Of a stretch of DNA of 64,000 bases, positions 41,461 through 53,598 are shown piece by piece. The notes beneath the pieces were generated by a model. The model did not search any database and was not told the origin of the DNA. It worked only from the letters and a program-made list of their open reading frames with translations. This stretch comes from Agapanthus africanus. Its lineage: Eukaryota; Streptophyta; Magnoliopsida; Asparagales; Amaryllidaceae. Positions within the stretch are counted from its first letter, which is position 1. Every line of letters starts with the position of its first letter. The position numbers were made by a program, and so were the translations under genes. Location of the stretch: assembly GCA_030015575.1 (NCBI GenBank), contig JASDDO010000006.1:319162361-319226360 (forward strand). The letters are read 5' to 3'.

Positions 41461-44400
41461 ATGACTGGACTCAAGCTTCTACTAGATAAAAACAAACTGA
41501 ATAGGACCAATTATAAAGACTGGCTGAGGAATCTGAAAATAGCCTTGACTTATGATAAAGTATCATATGTCCTCACGGCTTCAGCCCCGCTCACCCCAGG
41601 TCCAAAATCCTCAGTTGCGGATATTGAAGTCCGCAAGACATGGGACACCGACTGTGCCACGGCCAAATGCCTCGCGCTTGCATCGATGGACAATACACAT
41701 CAAAAGCAGCACGAGAATATGGACATTCAAACCATATTCCTCCATATAAAGGAGTTGTATGGAGAGCAATCCCGCGTATTACGATATGAAGCATCAAAGA
41801 AATTGTTTCAGATGCGAATGGCCCCTGGCACACCGGTAGGAGACCATGTTCTGAAGATGATAGCTCTTATAGAAGAGCTTGAGGACCTAGGATGGACAAT
41901 GGACAATGAACAATATACGGATATTATTCTGCAGTCCATCCCCTCCACCTTTTCTCAGTTCATAGTTAACTTCAACATACACGGCATGGAGAAGGAGCTA
42001 CCTGAACTCCTTAATATGTTAAGGAGTGCAGAGAGCACTATGAAATCAATGAAAACTCCCGTTATGACTATTGGGCAATCTTCTTCTTCTCGCCCAAAGG
42101 CTAAGGCCAAAGGAAAGAAAAATAAGAAGCCCACCAATCCTAAGGGTAGAGTTAAAAAGGTGAAGGGAAAGGAAAAGTCCAAAGCTGGAGACTCGGGGAA
42201 AGGTGAATGTTTTCATTGCCACAAGACAAGACATTGGAAGCGCAACTGTACGGAGTACTTGAACCTCAAGAAGAAGCATGGGGATGCTTCTGCTTCAAGT
42301 GTGTTTGTGACAGAAAACTGTTTTTCAATAAACTCTGCTTCCTGGGTATTAGATACCGGTTCAGGTTCTCACATTTGCAATTCTATGCAGGGGCTGAGAA
42401 ATAGCAAAGTTTTGAAGACAGGTGACCATACTCTCCGCGTTGGAAATGGTTCCAATGTACATACAGTCGCAGTGGGAGAGTATCACTTGGGGTTGCCATC
42501 TGGGTGTATATTGGTTTTGAACCCATGTTATTTTGTACCAAGTATGCTATGTAATATAATATCTGTTTCTTTGTTAGACAATGAAGGATATAATTTTGTA
42601 TTGCAGAACAATGTTATGAACATTCACCTAAATCAAATGTTGGTTGGGTATGGTACACTTAATAATGGGATATACGTCCTAAATCAACACACAGTTTTCA
42701 GTATACAACACACTAAGAAAAGAAAACTTTCAGAATTAAATGAAGCTTTTCTTTGGTACTGTAGACTTGGTCATATTAACGAAACAAGACTAAACAAGTT
42801 ACACAAAGATGGATATTTAAACTCTTTTGAATATAAATTTTATGCGACTTGCCAGTCTTGTATCAAGGGTAAAATGACCAAAACTCCGTTTACCAGACAC
42901 GGAGAAAGAGCTACTGAGCTCTTAGGCCTCATACATAGTGATGTATGCGGGCCAATATCTACACAGGCTAGAGGCAGTTTTCCATACTTCATTACTTTCA
43001 CTGAAGATTTCTCAAGATTCGGTCATGTATTTTTATTAAAGCACAAGTCCGAATCTTTCGAGAAATTCATTGAATATAAACAAGAAGTAGAAAAACAAAC
43101 CGGCTTGAGTATCAAGATGCTTCGATCAGATCGAGGTGGAGAGTATCTCAGTACGGAATTTTCTAACTTCCTAAAAGAGAATGAGATTCTCTCTCAGCTC
43201 ACTCCTCCTTACACACCACAGCACAACGGTGTGTCTGAACGACGGAATAGGACCCTATTAGATATGGTCCGATCCATGATGAGTGATGCTGAGTTACCCG
43301 TCTCATTTTGGGGGTATGCATTGGAGACTGCAGCGTTTCTACTGAACAGGGTTCCAACCAAAACCATGTCTACCACGCCATATGAGATATGGCATGGGAA
43401 GAGACCATCTCTTAAGAGAATTAAGATTTGGGGTTACCCGGCTTATGTTAAAAAGCAGAATCCGGACAAACTCGAGACACGGTCAGTCATGTGTAATTTT
43501 GTGGGGTATCCAAAGAATTCTTATGGATATCTATTCTACCACAAAGAGGACAAAAGGTGTTTGTTTCTCAGTATGCCACATTCTTGGAAAAAGAGTTTTT
43601 CACAGATAAAGATGATGGCAAAGTGGTGGATCTAGAAGAGGTTTTAGAGACACAAACTACAAATGACGATTTGGTTGAACCGGCTGTTGCAATAGAAACT
43701 GAGGAACCTCGGCCACTCCGAAGGTCTGGTAGGACTTCTCGCCCACCGGAGAGGTACTACGGTTTCCTCATTGATGGTGATGGAGAAGACTGCATCATGG
43801 ATGATGATGATCCTACCAGTTTTCAGCAAGCTATCATGAGTGGAGACTCTGTGAAGTGGCTGGATGCCATGAGATCCGAAATGGAGTCTATGTACACCAA
43901 CAAAGTATGGAATTTGGACATTGTACCCCCTGGGGTAAAACCTGTGGGATGCAAATGGATCTTTAAAAGAAAGATTGGTGTAGATGGGCAGGTAGAGACC
44001 TATAAGGCAAGACTTGTGGCGAAAGGTTTTCGTCAAAGACTAGGTTTGGACTATGATGAAACTTTTTCGCCCGTAGCCATGCTTAAATCCATTCGGATGC
44101 TACTTTCTATTGCTGCTCACTACGACTATGAAATCTGGCAGATGGACGTTAAAACAGCATTTCTAAATGGAGATTTAGAAGAATGCGTTTATATGGATCA
44201 GCCAGAGGGCTTCATTGACAGTGGGAGCAGCGGGAAAGCATGTAGATTGCTTAAATCCATATATGGGTTAAAGCAGGCATCTCGGAGTTGGAACATCTGT
44301 TTCGATGATGTTATCAAAGAGTTTGATTTCATCAAAAATCCAGATGAACCTTGTGTTTATAAGAAGGCTGTAGGAAGAGCTGTCACATTCCTCGTATTGT

Positions 44401-45386
44401 ACGTGGATGGCATTCTTCTGATAGGAAATGATATTCCTATGCTACAGTCGGTCAAATCTTTCTTATCACTAAGGTTCTCCATGAAGGACCTGGGTGATGC
44501 CACATACATCCTGGGCATAAGGATCTATAGGGATAGATCCAAAAAGTTATTGGGATTGTCCCAAACCAGGTACATCAACACCATCCTAAAAAGGTTTAGT
44601 ATGGAAGATTCCAAACGGGGTGCCTTACCCGCTTGCCATGGAGTCACTCTCTCCAAGGATTCTTGTCCAAAGACCGATGAAGAGAGAGCTCGCATAAGCA
44701 TTATACCCTATGCTTCGGCAGTAGGATCTATAATGTATGCGATGTTATGTACACGCCCAGATGTAGCTTATGCACTTAGTGTTGTAAGCAGGTATCAATC
44801 CAACCCAGGGGAGAATCACTGGACATCTGTGAAGAACATTCTTAAGTACTTACGAAGGACTAAAGAATTGTTCTTGGTGTATGGTAATGCAGATCTCCAA
44901 ATGGAGGCCTTTACCGATTCGAGCTTCCAGAGCGATAAGGACGACAACAAATCTATCTCAGGGTTTGTATTTACCCTCAATGGAGGGGCGGTAAGTTGGA
45001 AGAGTTCCAAACAGGATACCGTTGCAGACTCTATGATGGAGGCTGAGTACATTGCTGCAAATGATGCCGCCAAGTAAGCCGTCTGGATGAAGAAGTTCGT
45101 CTCGGAGTTAGGAGTAGTTCCAACCATTATTGATCCAATACCATTGTATTGTGATAATAATGGGGCCATGGTGTTAGCCAAGGAGTCCAGGTCCCATCAG
45201 CGGTCCAGACACATCCTGAGGCGCTTTCATTTGATCCGGGAGATTGTAGATCGCCGCGAGATCGAGATTAAGAGAGTAGAAACAAAGAATAACGCCGTGG
45301 ATCCACTCACCAAAGCCCTCCCTCAGCCGCAGCATGAGCGACTTTTTAAGATGTTGGGTATGAGATACGCCAATAACTGGCCTTAG
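41461..45386 (+). pseudogene. gag-pol of Copia-E
   Basis: One polyprotein broken by a frameshift (about 43570-43620) and a stop at 45075-45077. Gag with knuckle CFHCHKTRHWKRNC (CX2CX4HX4C complete). Protease DTGSGSH (about 42353). Integrase with CQSC zinc end, HSDVCGP, RSDRGGEY and SERRNRT, so the DDE triad is intact. RT with MDVKTAFLNGDL and LYVDGILL: the catalytic YVDD reads YVDG, so the second Asp is lost. RNase H with FTDSSF and the C-terminal HILRRFHLIRE and DPLTKALP. Near complete, but not functional as read. Confidence 0.92.
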
Positions 45387-45400
45387 TGCAAGTGGGAGAT
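45387..45400 (+). other. Polypurine tract of Copia-E
   Basis: AAGTGGGAGAT directly before the 3' LTR start TGTTGGATAT, the usual copia arrangement. Confidence 0.85.
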
Positions 45401-47496
45401 TGTTGGATATATGTATGCCCTAGAGGCCATTATATGATAGTGGATGTATCTGTACATGTATATATATATATATTCAGTGTACATTCTTGCTCGACATGAT
45501 AGTATGCTATCTGGTTATTCTTTATCTGACATGTTGATTTGATCATGCTTTTATTCATTCATACATGCTGATAAAGCCCCGAGGATATCGGCTTGACTAT
45601 AATGATTATGATAGAGATCATACTAGTGGGACATCTGTAGTTTATAAGCATATCCTGAAATGTCCCTAGTCGTAGGTGTATCGAGACGGGGCATCGATAT
45701 ACCAGAGTAGACTAGCGTATATGATACTAGACCCATGTGATGGGCGATGGATGTTCCCACATTCATCGATATTTGACATCAAGATCATATACGGGTGCTC
45801 AGTGGTGACTGGGTACACTGGACGGACTCACCGAGAACTCCTATATGGAATTATATCTATCGTCGGATAGCAGTTCTCAGGTGACACTGGTACAGGTTAG
45901 TCTGTAGACCCGAGATCGTCATAGAGTCTTGTGTGCTCTCCCACTGTACTTTGATTACCACCCTACCACGGCTCTACTGAGTCGTGCAAACAGATGGCCG
46001 TTGGGTACAGTCCCGAGACACATGAAGGCGATGAGCGATAGGAGGGGTTTCGTCTCTCCCGGTATCGGGAGTTGATGCTGTGCTGTGCTCGACTGGTTAT
46101 ATCAGTAAGTCCCTGGCAAGGGCTGCTGAGATTTACTGATAAGTGTTATCAGTAGTTTCTCGATCTGTTATAGACCATTCACCGGCACGACTTATTGAGT
46201 TATTGGGGTCGACGTTACCATCCCTAGGCTCGATATGCAGCATATCTGACGAAGAGACCGGACTGTATGGTAGTGTTGCCTGTTGGCTCGACGGGAGTTG
46301 TAGCAGGTTCGCTTGTTTTCTTCTGATCGCTCAATACCCGGGTGGCCGTTACGTTTAGCTGACCGCTTGTGGCTTGGGGGGTGCTTGATATGATCATCAC
46401 CCACTGCCGGCGTATTGATGAGTCTTAGAGTCCCACAAAGGAGTTACCTAGTCCAGGCGAAACGTTGTGGTGCGCGTATGCGATATGCGCATGGACCCGG
46501 TTAAAATGCGCATATGAGATACCGTATATTAATCGGACGGCTTGCTTTTGGTTGGGTCGTATGTGATATGGCCGGATTGATAAATCAAGTGTTGATTTAT
46601 CATTTAACCATTATTTTCTCACTAAGAAATCCTTTCTTGTATTTGATGGATGTATGCATGCATGTATGCTTTCTTTCTTGATTCATGCACATATGGATGT
46701 GCATGCACACATACATACATACATCATTCTATCATGGTTGTTTATACATAGAAAATGGTGGCAATATAAGACTCACACCTTGGTTATTTATATGGATTAT
46801 TACTTCTATTTGTTTTAAAACAAAATGAAAAAAAGGAAAGGATAATTCATGGTTTGTTTCTACACTCTTCTTTGACCTAACCATGCTCACCTACTCTTAA
46901 CCATGGATTAAACTTTCCTTTCATGTTTTAACTCAAATTAAATAATATCTTTATCATTTAACCATGGTTTGAGATGAGAAGAAATAAATATATATACATA
47001 TATTTTCTTTTTCCTTTCATGAGATTATCTTTTCTCTTCTTCTTAAAAAAAGCCATCATCTTCTTCAACCTTGCTCTTTTGCTCTCTAGATTTTTCAAGT
47101 GAGCAAAACACTCATCAAGTTAGGTTTTTGAAGTGAGAATAGCCACCACAACATCATTCTACACAAGTCTAGCCCACTTGTTTAGAGCGTTAGCTTCATT
47201 TCTTTCTCTTGATAAAGTGAAGTTGCAAGCTTGGACAAAAGAGTTTCGGGTGGATCGTCGTGGACGTTAGAAGACCTCAAGCTAACCGTTTTACAACCCT
47301 CAAGTGGCCAAGGAGTCTAGAGTAGGGAGCTACAAAGGTTTACTCTCAAAACCCTAGCCTTTTTTACTTGTAATGTTATGAAACCCTAATTTTTCTAGGA
47401 TAGATCCTTTGTATGCTTACTTAGCACCATTAAAATTTGATCTTTGTGACATGTGATGCTTCCAAACCTCTCATAGGGTGCTAAGTAAACCTAACA
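45401..47496 (+). repeat. 3' LTR of Copia-E
   Basis: 2096 bases, ends CCTAACA, followed by CGAAC. Confidence 0.95.
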
Positions 47497-47501
47497 CGAA
47501 C

Positions 47502-48172
47502 ATGCGTTTGACGCGATCGACGGTGGTGATACTCGATGGGAGCTTTATTTCGATGGAGCATCTTCCGTAAAGAAGCGCAAACAATGTACCCCTATAATCA
47601 AATCGGGGGTAGGACTCATTTTTGTAACTCCACAGGGAGGGATAATGCGTTTTGCTTTCTCCCTAACAGAGCCGAGGACAAACAATGAAGCCGAATACGA
47701 AGCTTTGATAGCAGGCCTCGAGATCGCCATTGACATGGGAATTGAAAACCTCCTCATATACGGAGACTCCCAGCTGGTCGTTATTCAAGTAAACGGCGAC
47801 TATCAAACGTGCAAATCAGAGTTGGTGAAGTACGGCGAGAAGGTGCAACAACTGTTGACCCAAATCCCTTCCTATACTTTGGAAAACATACCGCGCGCGG
47901 AAAACAGCAAAGTGGACGCATTGGCCAAGCTCGCCAAAGAGCTGGCTGATGAAAACCTCGATGACGTAAGAATCGTGGTACAAAGCCGTCGGGTGCTTGC
48001 CCCAGCAGAAATATCTCCGGAATCACCCGAAGAAAAGGGAGCGACTAAGCAGATGACTCTGCAAATAAAAGACCGGGAAAAGGCCGAGGATTGGAGAGAA
48101 GTCTTTATAGACTACTTCAAATACCGTCGAACGCCCGAAGATGCATCCTCGAGACATCAGCTTATGAAGTGA
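47502..48172 (+). pseudogene. Second RNase H of Tat-D
   Basis: LYFDGASS (Asp), NNEAEYEALIAGLEIA (Glu), IYGDSQLVVIQVNGDY (Asp) and SKVDALAKLA (Asp) all present. Direct continuation of the polyprotein cut at 36863. Ends with a TGA at 48170-48172, probably from an Arg codon. Confirms Tat lineage for the family. Confidence 0.88.
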
Positions 48173-49338
48173 GCGTTGTCTTTCGCCTTCGCCAATGATA
48201 CCTTATACAAGAGGTCGTTTGATTCTTTGTGGTTGAGATGCCTGGGACCTGACGAAGCGAAAAGAGTCATTCAGGAAGTTCATGATGGACTCTGCTGTTC
48301 TCACCAAGCAGGCCCAAAGATGAAGTCGAAGATCAAACGGATGGGCTACTACTGGCCCACGATGATTCAGGACTGCCTCGAATATGCGAAGCAGTGCCAC
48401 TCATGCCAAATTCATGGGGACTTCATCCACCAGCATCCAAATCCACTCCATCCAACAGTGGCTAGCTGGCCATTCAAAATGTGGGGAACCGACATAGTCG
48501 GCCCCATCGAACCAGCATCGTCCAGGGGACATCGTTTCATCCTAGCGACGACTGATTACTTCTCCAAATGGGCAGAAGCTGTACCGTTGAGGGAAGTAAA
48601 GACGGAGAATATCCTCCATTTCTTCAAAACGCACGTCATGTATCGGTTTAGAACTCCGCGACGGATCATCTTCGATAACGGGCCAGCTTACAGAAGCCAC
48701 AAGATCAGTCGCCGCAACAACACAATATAGACTGGAGATATTCTTCGGTTTATAATCCGTGAGCTAATGGTTTAGCCGAAGCCTTCAATAAGACCCTGAC
48801 GAAGATCATGAAAAAGACGGTGTCCCGAAATAAGAAAGACTGGCACGAGAGACTGCAAGAAGCTCTCTAGGCATATCGAACTACGTTCAAGACGGCCACG
48901 AACACAACGCCGTACGCGTTGGTATTCGGTACGGAAGCAGTACTCCCCCTTGAGATAGAGCTACCCTCTTTGCGAATGGCAGTCCACTACGAGTTGACGA
49001 ACGAAGAAAATGCTAACCTTCGGCTTGAGGAGCTTGATGCCCTTGAAGAAACACGGCTCATAGCGCAATAAAATCTGGAAGCTTATAAAGCAAAGATGAC
49101 GCGCTCATACGAAAGATTGACCTGACCGAGGACATTCCGCCAAGGCGAACTCGTGCTAGTGGTCAAAAGGCCTATGATCCCCAATCGCGCCAAGCGGGGA
49201 AAATTCGAGCCAAACTATGAAGGCCCATACATCATAGATAAGGTCTACCAGGGTGAGGCCTATCTACTCATGGACATGCACGGTGAAAGGCCTTTCAGGC
49301 CAATAAACGGTCGCTTCCTAAAGAAATACTACGCTTAA
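48173..49338 (+). pseudogene. Integrase of Tat-D
   Basis: HDGLCCSHQAG and CHSCQIHGD (HHCC zinc end), MWGTDIVGPI (first Asp), IIFDNGPAYRS (second Asp), then a frameshift near 48710. The Glu region reads ANGLAEAFNKTL. The C-terminal part has KRPMIPNRAKRGKFEPNYEG and ends KKYYA at 49338. Additional stops at about 48868, 49068 and 49122, the first three consistent with CAG, CAA and CGA changes. Confidence 0.87.
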
Positions 49339-49536
49339 TGAGCCACAGCCTAGGTCAATGATAGATGACGACGACTATGTCCACTCGCTATCTCCCTAAG
49401 CTCAAGCTTTACAAGCAGTAGCCAGCTTTCCTAATAACGGACCGAAACGTCCTTAAACTAATACCGCAGCATCCGTAAGCTGACGAGATAAAAAAAAGGA
49501 AAATAATAAAGAAAAATGAATGATTAAAAAAAAAAA
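49339..49536 (+). other. Start of the Tat-D 3' non-coding region
   Basis: No ORF; A-rich runs at 49490-49535. Confidence 0.5.
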
Positions 49537-49803
49537 CGGTATGTCCATAAGCAAAAAGGGCACGGATGAAAACCCGAAAGGGCTCCGTGAGTAAAAACAG
49601 CAGGACTACCGGCGAGTGTTCGTGAAAACCCGAAAGGGCGCGACCTCGTAAAAAAAAAGAGTAAATAAAAATAAAAAGAATAAAAAAAGGGGTATGTCCA
49701 TAAGCAAAAAGGGCACGGATGAAAACCCGAAAGGGCTCCGTGAGTAAAAACAGCAGGACTACCAGCGAGTGTTTGTAAAAACCCGAAAGGGCGCAACCTC
49801 GTT
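49537..49803 (+). repeat. 153-bp duplication with CCCGAAAGGG hairpins
   Basis: GGTATGTCCATAAGC recurs at about 49538 and 49691. Each unit holds CACGGA..TCCGTG arms closing on CCCGAAAGGG (a GAAA-type tetraloop) and a second hairpin with GCGAG..CTCG. Tat-C has one and a half such units at 58577-58760. Confidence 0.75.
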
Positions 49804-49811
49804 AAAGGACA

Positions 49812-50029
49812 CTTACAAGATCCTCTCAACCTTGTAAGGAGAAACCACCTGCGTGAGATCCTTACGACTCTCAAGGGAGCAACACACTTAGGGATCCTCA
49901 TGATTCCTAAGGAGAAAATACACTTGCGAGATCCTCACGACTCGTAAGAAGAACTCTCTTATGGGACCCTCACGGCTCATAAGATTTGAAAGTCTTAAAT
50001 TACAGAGACCTAAACCTGTGCTTAAGCAA
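49812..50029 (+). repeat. Hairpin cluster 1 of Tat-D
   Basis: Five consecutive stem-loops of about 26-32 bases with GATCCTCACGAC-like loops and GGAGAAA spacers. An example is CTTATGGG (49958-49965) pairing with CTCATAAG (49976-49983). A sixth, larger one follows (CTTAA..ACAG with CTGT..TTAAG). Confidence 0.8.
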
Positions 50030-50163
50030 ACCCCCCACAATTTTCGATATTGCCCTACAAGTGGCTCAATACTGACCCTTGTATACAATCCACGGGCGCG
50101 AATAAACATTCCCCTAACCAAATTTCATCCGTGATTGGGGATATGTACGCATGATGAACAACC

Positions 50164-50380
50164 CTTATAAGTCCTCTCGACTTACAAGGAGAAAACCCTC
50201 TTGTAGGATCCTTACGACTTACAGAGGAACATACACTTAGGAATTCTCACGATTCCTAAGGAGAAAATACACCTACAAGATCCTCACGACTTGTAGGGAG
50301 AAATACCTTTGTGAGACCCTTATGGCTCATGAAGTTAAAAGCCTTAGTCGGCATGACCTTAACCCTGTTCGCTAAGCCAC
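50164..50380 (+). repeat. Hairpin cluster 2 of Tat-D
   Basis: Same design as cluster 1 with different arms: CTTAGGAAT/ATTCCTAAG, CCTACAAG/CTTGTAGG, and CTTTGTGAG/CTCATGAAG (two G-U pairs as RNA). Confidence 0.8.
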
Positions 50381-50524
50381 CTTTGTTCAACATCGACGGA
50401 GGCAAATGATGATTCGCTCCTGGCAATATCCCAGTTGTAGCGGTGCTGATGTCGAAATCGGTGTCTAATTTCAGGTTTATGATGAAAAGCCGATAGGCCG
50501 CACGTGCATACGAAATAACCGAAA

Positions 50525-50720
50525 TGATAGGGCAACTTGCAATAAAAAGCAGCAAGTAAAAACGTATGCATATGAAATAGCCGAAATGATTGGGCAACTC
50601 GCAATAAAAAGCAGCGAGTAAAAATAAAATAAATAGCCGAAATGATTGGGCACCGCGAAAAATAGCCGAAATGATTGGGCAATCGCGACCTTCGCGATAT
50701 AAAAGCTGAAATGATAGAGC
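50525..50720 (+). repeat. CCGAAATGATTGGGCA repeats with ACTYGC hairpins
   Basis: Units of about 40-70 bases. Arms ACTTGC/GCAAGT (50535-50557) and ACTCGC/GCGAGT (50597-50619) change together. Tat-C has the equivalent at 59565-59790. Confidence 0.8.
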
Positions 50721-50849
50721 ATCGCGGAAATAAAAAAGAGAAATGATAAAACTTTAGCCCTACAGTTGAGGTCACATCGATCCCTGTATACAATCCAAGG
50801 GCGCAAACAAAGAGGGAACCATACTTTCCCAACAGGTTCCGCCAGAAAA

Positions 50850-52460
50850 CGAAGCCAAATCTCGACGGTTCATCCCAACCCCGAAGAAATCAGTGTCTTC
50901 AGCAAATCCTTCGACTCGAGGAAACAAGTGTCCTTGACGAAGAAAATCTTGATTCGCGTCGACTCGCAGAGAAACCAGTATCTCAGTGGGAAATTCTCGA
51001 TTCGTTTCAACACCAGGGAAACAAATAATCCTTAGCAAATACCTCAACTCAGGGAAACAAACATCCTTGACGAGAGCCTCCTGACTCGCATCGACTCGCA
51101 GAGCAACCAGTATCTCCGTGGGAAATTCTCGATTCGTTTCAACACCAGGGAAACAAATAATCCTTGGCAAATACCTCAACTCAGGGAAACAAACATCCTT
51201 GACGAGAGCCTCCTGACTCGCATCGACTCGCAGAGCAACCAGTGTCTCCGTGGGAAATTCTCGATTCGTTTCAACATCAGGGAAACAAATAATCCTTGGC
51301 AAATACCTCAACTCAGGGAAACAAACATCCTTGACGAGAGCCTCCTGACTCGCATCGATTCGCAGAGCAACCAGTGTATCCGTGGGAAATTCTCGATTCG
51401 TTTCAACACCAGGAAAACAAATAATCCTTGGTAAATACCTCAACTCAGCGAAACAAACATCCTTGACGAGAGCCTCCTGACTCGCATCGACTCGCAGAGC
51501 AACCAGTGTCTCCGTGGGAAATTCTCGATTCGTTTCAATACCAGGGAAACAAATAATCCTTGGCAAATACCTCAACTCAGGGAAACAAACATCCTTGACT
51601 AGAGCCTCCTGATTCGCGTCGACTCGCAGAGAAACCAGTGTCTCCGTGGGAAATTCTCGATCCGTTTCAACACCAGGGAAACAAATATCCTTGGAAAATA
51701 CCTCAAGTCAGGGAAACAAATATCCTTGATGAGAGCCTCCTGATTCGCGTCGACTCGCAAAGAAACCAGTGTCTCCGTGGGAAATTCTCGATCCGTTTCA
51801 ACACTAGGGAAACAAATATCCTTGGAAAATACCTCAATTCAGGGAAACAAATATCCTTGATGAGAGCCTCCTGATTCGCGTCGACTCGCAGAGAAACCAG
51901 TGTCTCCGTGGGAAATTCTCGATCTGTTTCAACACCAGGGAAACAAATATCCTTGGAAAATACCTCAAGTTAGGGAAACAAACATCCTTGATGAGAGCCT
52001 CCTGATTCGCGTCGACTCGCAGAGAAACCAGTGTCTCCGTGGGAAATTCTCGATCCGTTTCAACACCAGGGAAACAAATATCCTTGGAAAATACCTCAAT
52101 TCAGGGAAACAAATATCCTTGATGAGAGCCTCCTGATTCGCGTTGACTCGCAGAGAAACCAGTGTCTCCGTGGGAAATTCTCGATCCGTTTCAACACTAG
52201 GGAAACAAATATCCTTGGAAAATACCTCAATTCAGGGAAACAAACATCCCTGATGAGAGCTTCCTGATTCGCGTCGACTCGCAGAGAAACCAATGTCTCC
52301 ATGGGAAATTCTCGATCCGTTTCAACACCAGGGAAACAAATATCCTTGGAAAATACCTCAACTCAGGGAAACAAATATCCTTGATGTGAGCCTCCTGATT
52401 CGCGTCGGCTCGCAGAGAAACCAGTGTCTCCGCGGGAAATTCCCGATTCGTCTCAACTCA
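50850..52460 (+). repeat. 131/132-bp tandem array, about 12 units
   Basis: The start of CCAGTGTCTCCGTGGGAA recurs at 50977, 51109, 51241, 51373, 51505 and 51637 (132-base steps), then 51768, 51899, 52030, 52161, 52292 and 52423 (131-base steps). Units are highly similar. Satellite-like block in the 3' region; a pattern known from Ogre/Tat elements. Confidence 0.95.
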
Positions 52461-52606
52461 CAAGATGAAGCCTCAGGCAGCAGGGATTAAAAAAAACTTG
52501 TTTCCTGAACAATGGGACCCTGCATGTCGGTCTAAAACAGTCTCTTGCATACTATTCACGGGTCTCACTCTCCAAAGTCGAGTTTCGACAAGGAGGGAAA
52601 CAACCG

Positions 52607-52820
52607 CTTACGGGTCCTCTCGACTCGTAAGAGGGAAAAATTCTCTTATAGGATCCTTACGACCTGTAAGAGAAAACACACTTAGGAATCCTCACGATTC
52701 CTAAGGAGAAAATCCACTTATGAGATCCTCTCGATCCGTAGGGAGAAAAGTCTCTATGAGACCCTCACGGCTCATAGAGTTGAAAAGTCTTAGGCGGCAG
52801 ATCCGAACCTGCGGCCTAAG
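52607..52820 (+). repeat. Hairpin cluster 3 of Tat-D
   Basis: CTCTTATAGG (52643-52652) with CCTGTAAGAG (52663-52672), CTTAGGAAT with ATTCCTAAG (52681-52705), CTCTATGAG with CTCATAGAG (52752-52779), then CTTAGGC (52789-52795) with GCCTAAG (52814-52820). Confidence 0.85.
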
Positions 52821-53091
52821 CCATCGCTATCTCTCGGAAAAATCTAGATGCTTGCTCTATTATCTATCGACCCTGTTTATTAAGACAACATACGCATAAT
52901 AAAAAAAAAAGGAAGTGACAGGAAGAACATCCGATTTACATTTGATCAAGCGTTCGAGACACACTCATTCATGCATGTGCAAAAGATTCAGAATAAGAAA
53001 TAAGACAAACTGAAATGGAAATTTTCTATTCATATCATAAAAAGGGGTTCTTACAATCACGGAGAAATAGATAATAACATTATTAAAATAT

Positions 53092-53598
53092 TTACAAAGG
53101 TATAACCTCGAACCCAGGGCATGAATTGAGGAACTCGAAAGTGACCCTATCTATGACTTTCCAAGCCTTGCGGACCATCCTGGTGTGCTTTCTTTCATGA
53201 GCACAAGCGTCAGGGTCCTCCCTGATGTCTTCCACCCTCCGATAAGCAGCGAGTATGGCGGACTGTTGAAAGACCTCGTGCAAGAGATCGACAAGATTGT
53301 CTCGCCGTCTCTTCAAGATTAAGCTCATCAGGTACACTGAATGCACCTTGTCCTCGGCAGCGTCTAATGCCCTAAGCGGCACGCCGGTAAAAAATTGGGG
53401 AAGCGCTTCCCAAATCGCTCCCACGATAAGCTTCAGAAGAGAAGAACGTCGGGGAAGCAGTTGTCCGTTGTATGCGTCGAAGCGGCTCATGATTTCAGCA
53501 CACTCCGCGTTCGTGAACTCCCGATTTTGGGAATGGCCAAGTCGGCAGATATCCCCATAAGAAATAATCTCGTCGAGGTCGTACATATGGGCGTCCAT
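53092..53598 (-). CDS. Antisense ORF of Tat-D, unknown function
   Basis: 168 codons on the strand opposite to gag-pol, between the hairpin region and the 3' LTR. The start at 53598 (MDAHMYDLDEI) is preferred over a longer frame because Tat-C begins at the same residue. It is also preceded by TTCTTTTATAG|GAGTG, a possible 3' splice site. Homologous to Tat-C 62252-62758 and, more distantly, to Tat-B antisense ORF2 (shared DEIIS, LLPRRS, EDKVHSVYLMSLIL-type blocks). Unbroken although gag-pol of this copy carries many stops. Helical, basic at RRRD; no known domain recognised. Confidence 0.7.
   Translation of the reverse strand: MDAHMYDLDEIISYGDICRLGHSQNREFTNAECAEIMSRFDAYNGQLLPRRSSLLKLIVGAIWEALPQFFTGVPLRALDAAEDKVHSVYLMSLILKRRRDNLVDLLHEVFQQSAILAAYRRVEDIREDPDACAHERKHTRMVRKAWKVIDRVTFEFLNSCPGFEVIPL

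Larger units (their letters stand above)
36864..47496 (+). mobile_element. Copia-E: nearly complete Ty1/copia retrotransposon
   Basis: 10,633 bases with LTRs of 2099 and 2096 bases, initiator-Met-type PBS, a 2.5-kb leader, one gag-pol and a PPT, flanked by CGAAC. The pol order protease, integrase, RT, RNase H is that of Ty1/copia. The gag and LTR length fit the Tork/Angela group loosely; the lineage is not certain. Confidence 0.95.

Noticed and set aside
50772-51575. 267-codon minus-strand ORF
   Set aside because: It is the 132-bp array read in frame (132 is divisible by three); no independent coding evidence.
50850-52460. CRISPR-like direct repeats
   Set aside because: Repeats are contiguous with no unique spacers, in a plant retrotransposon.
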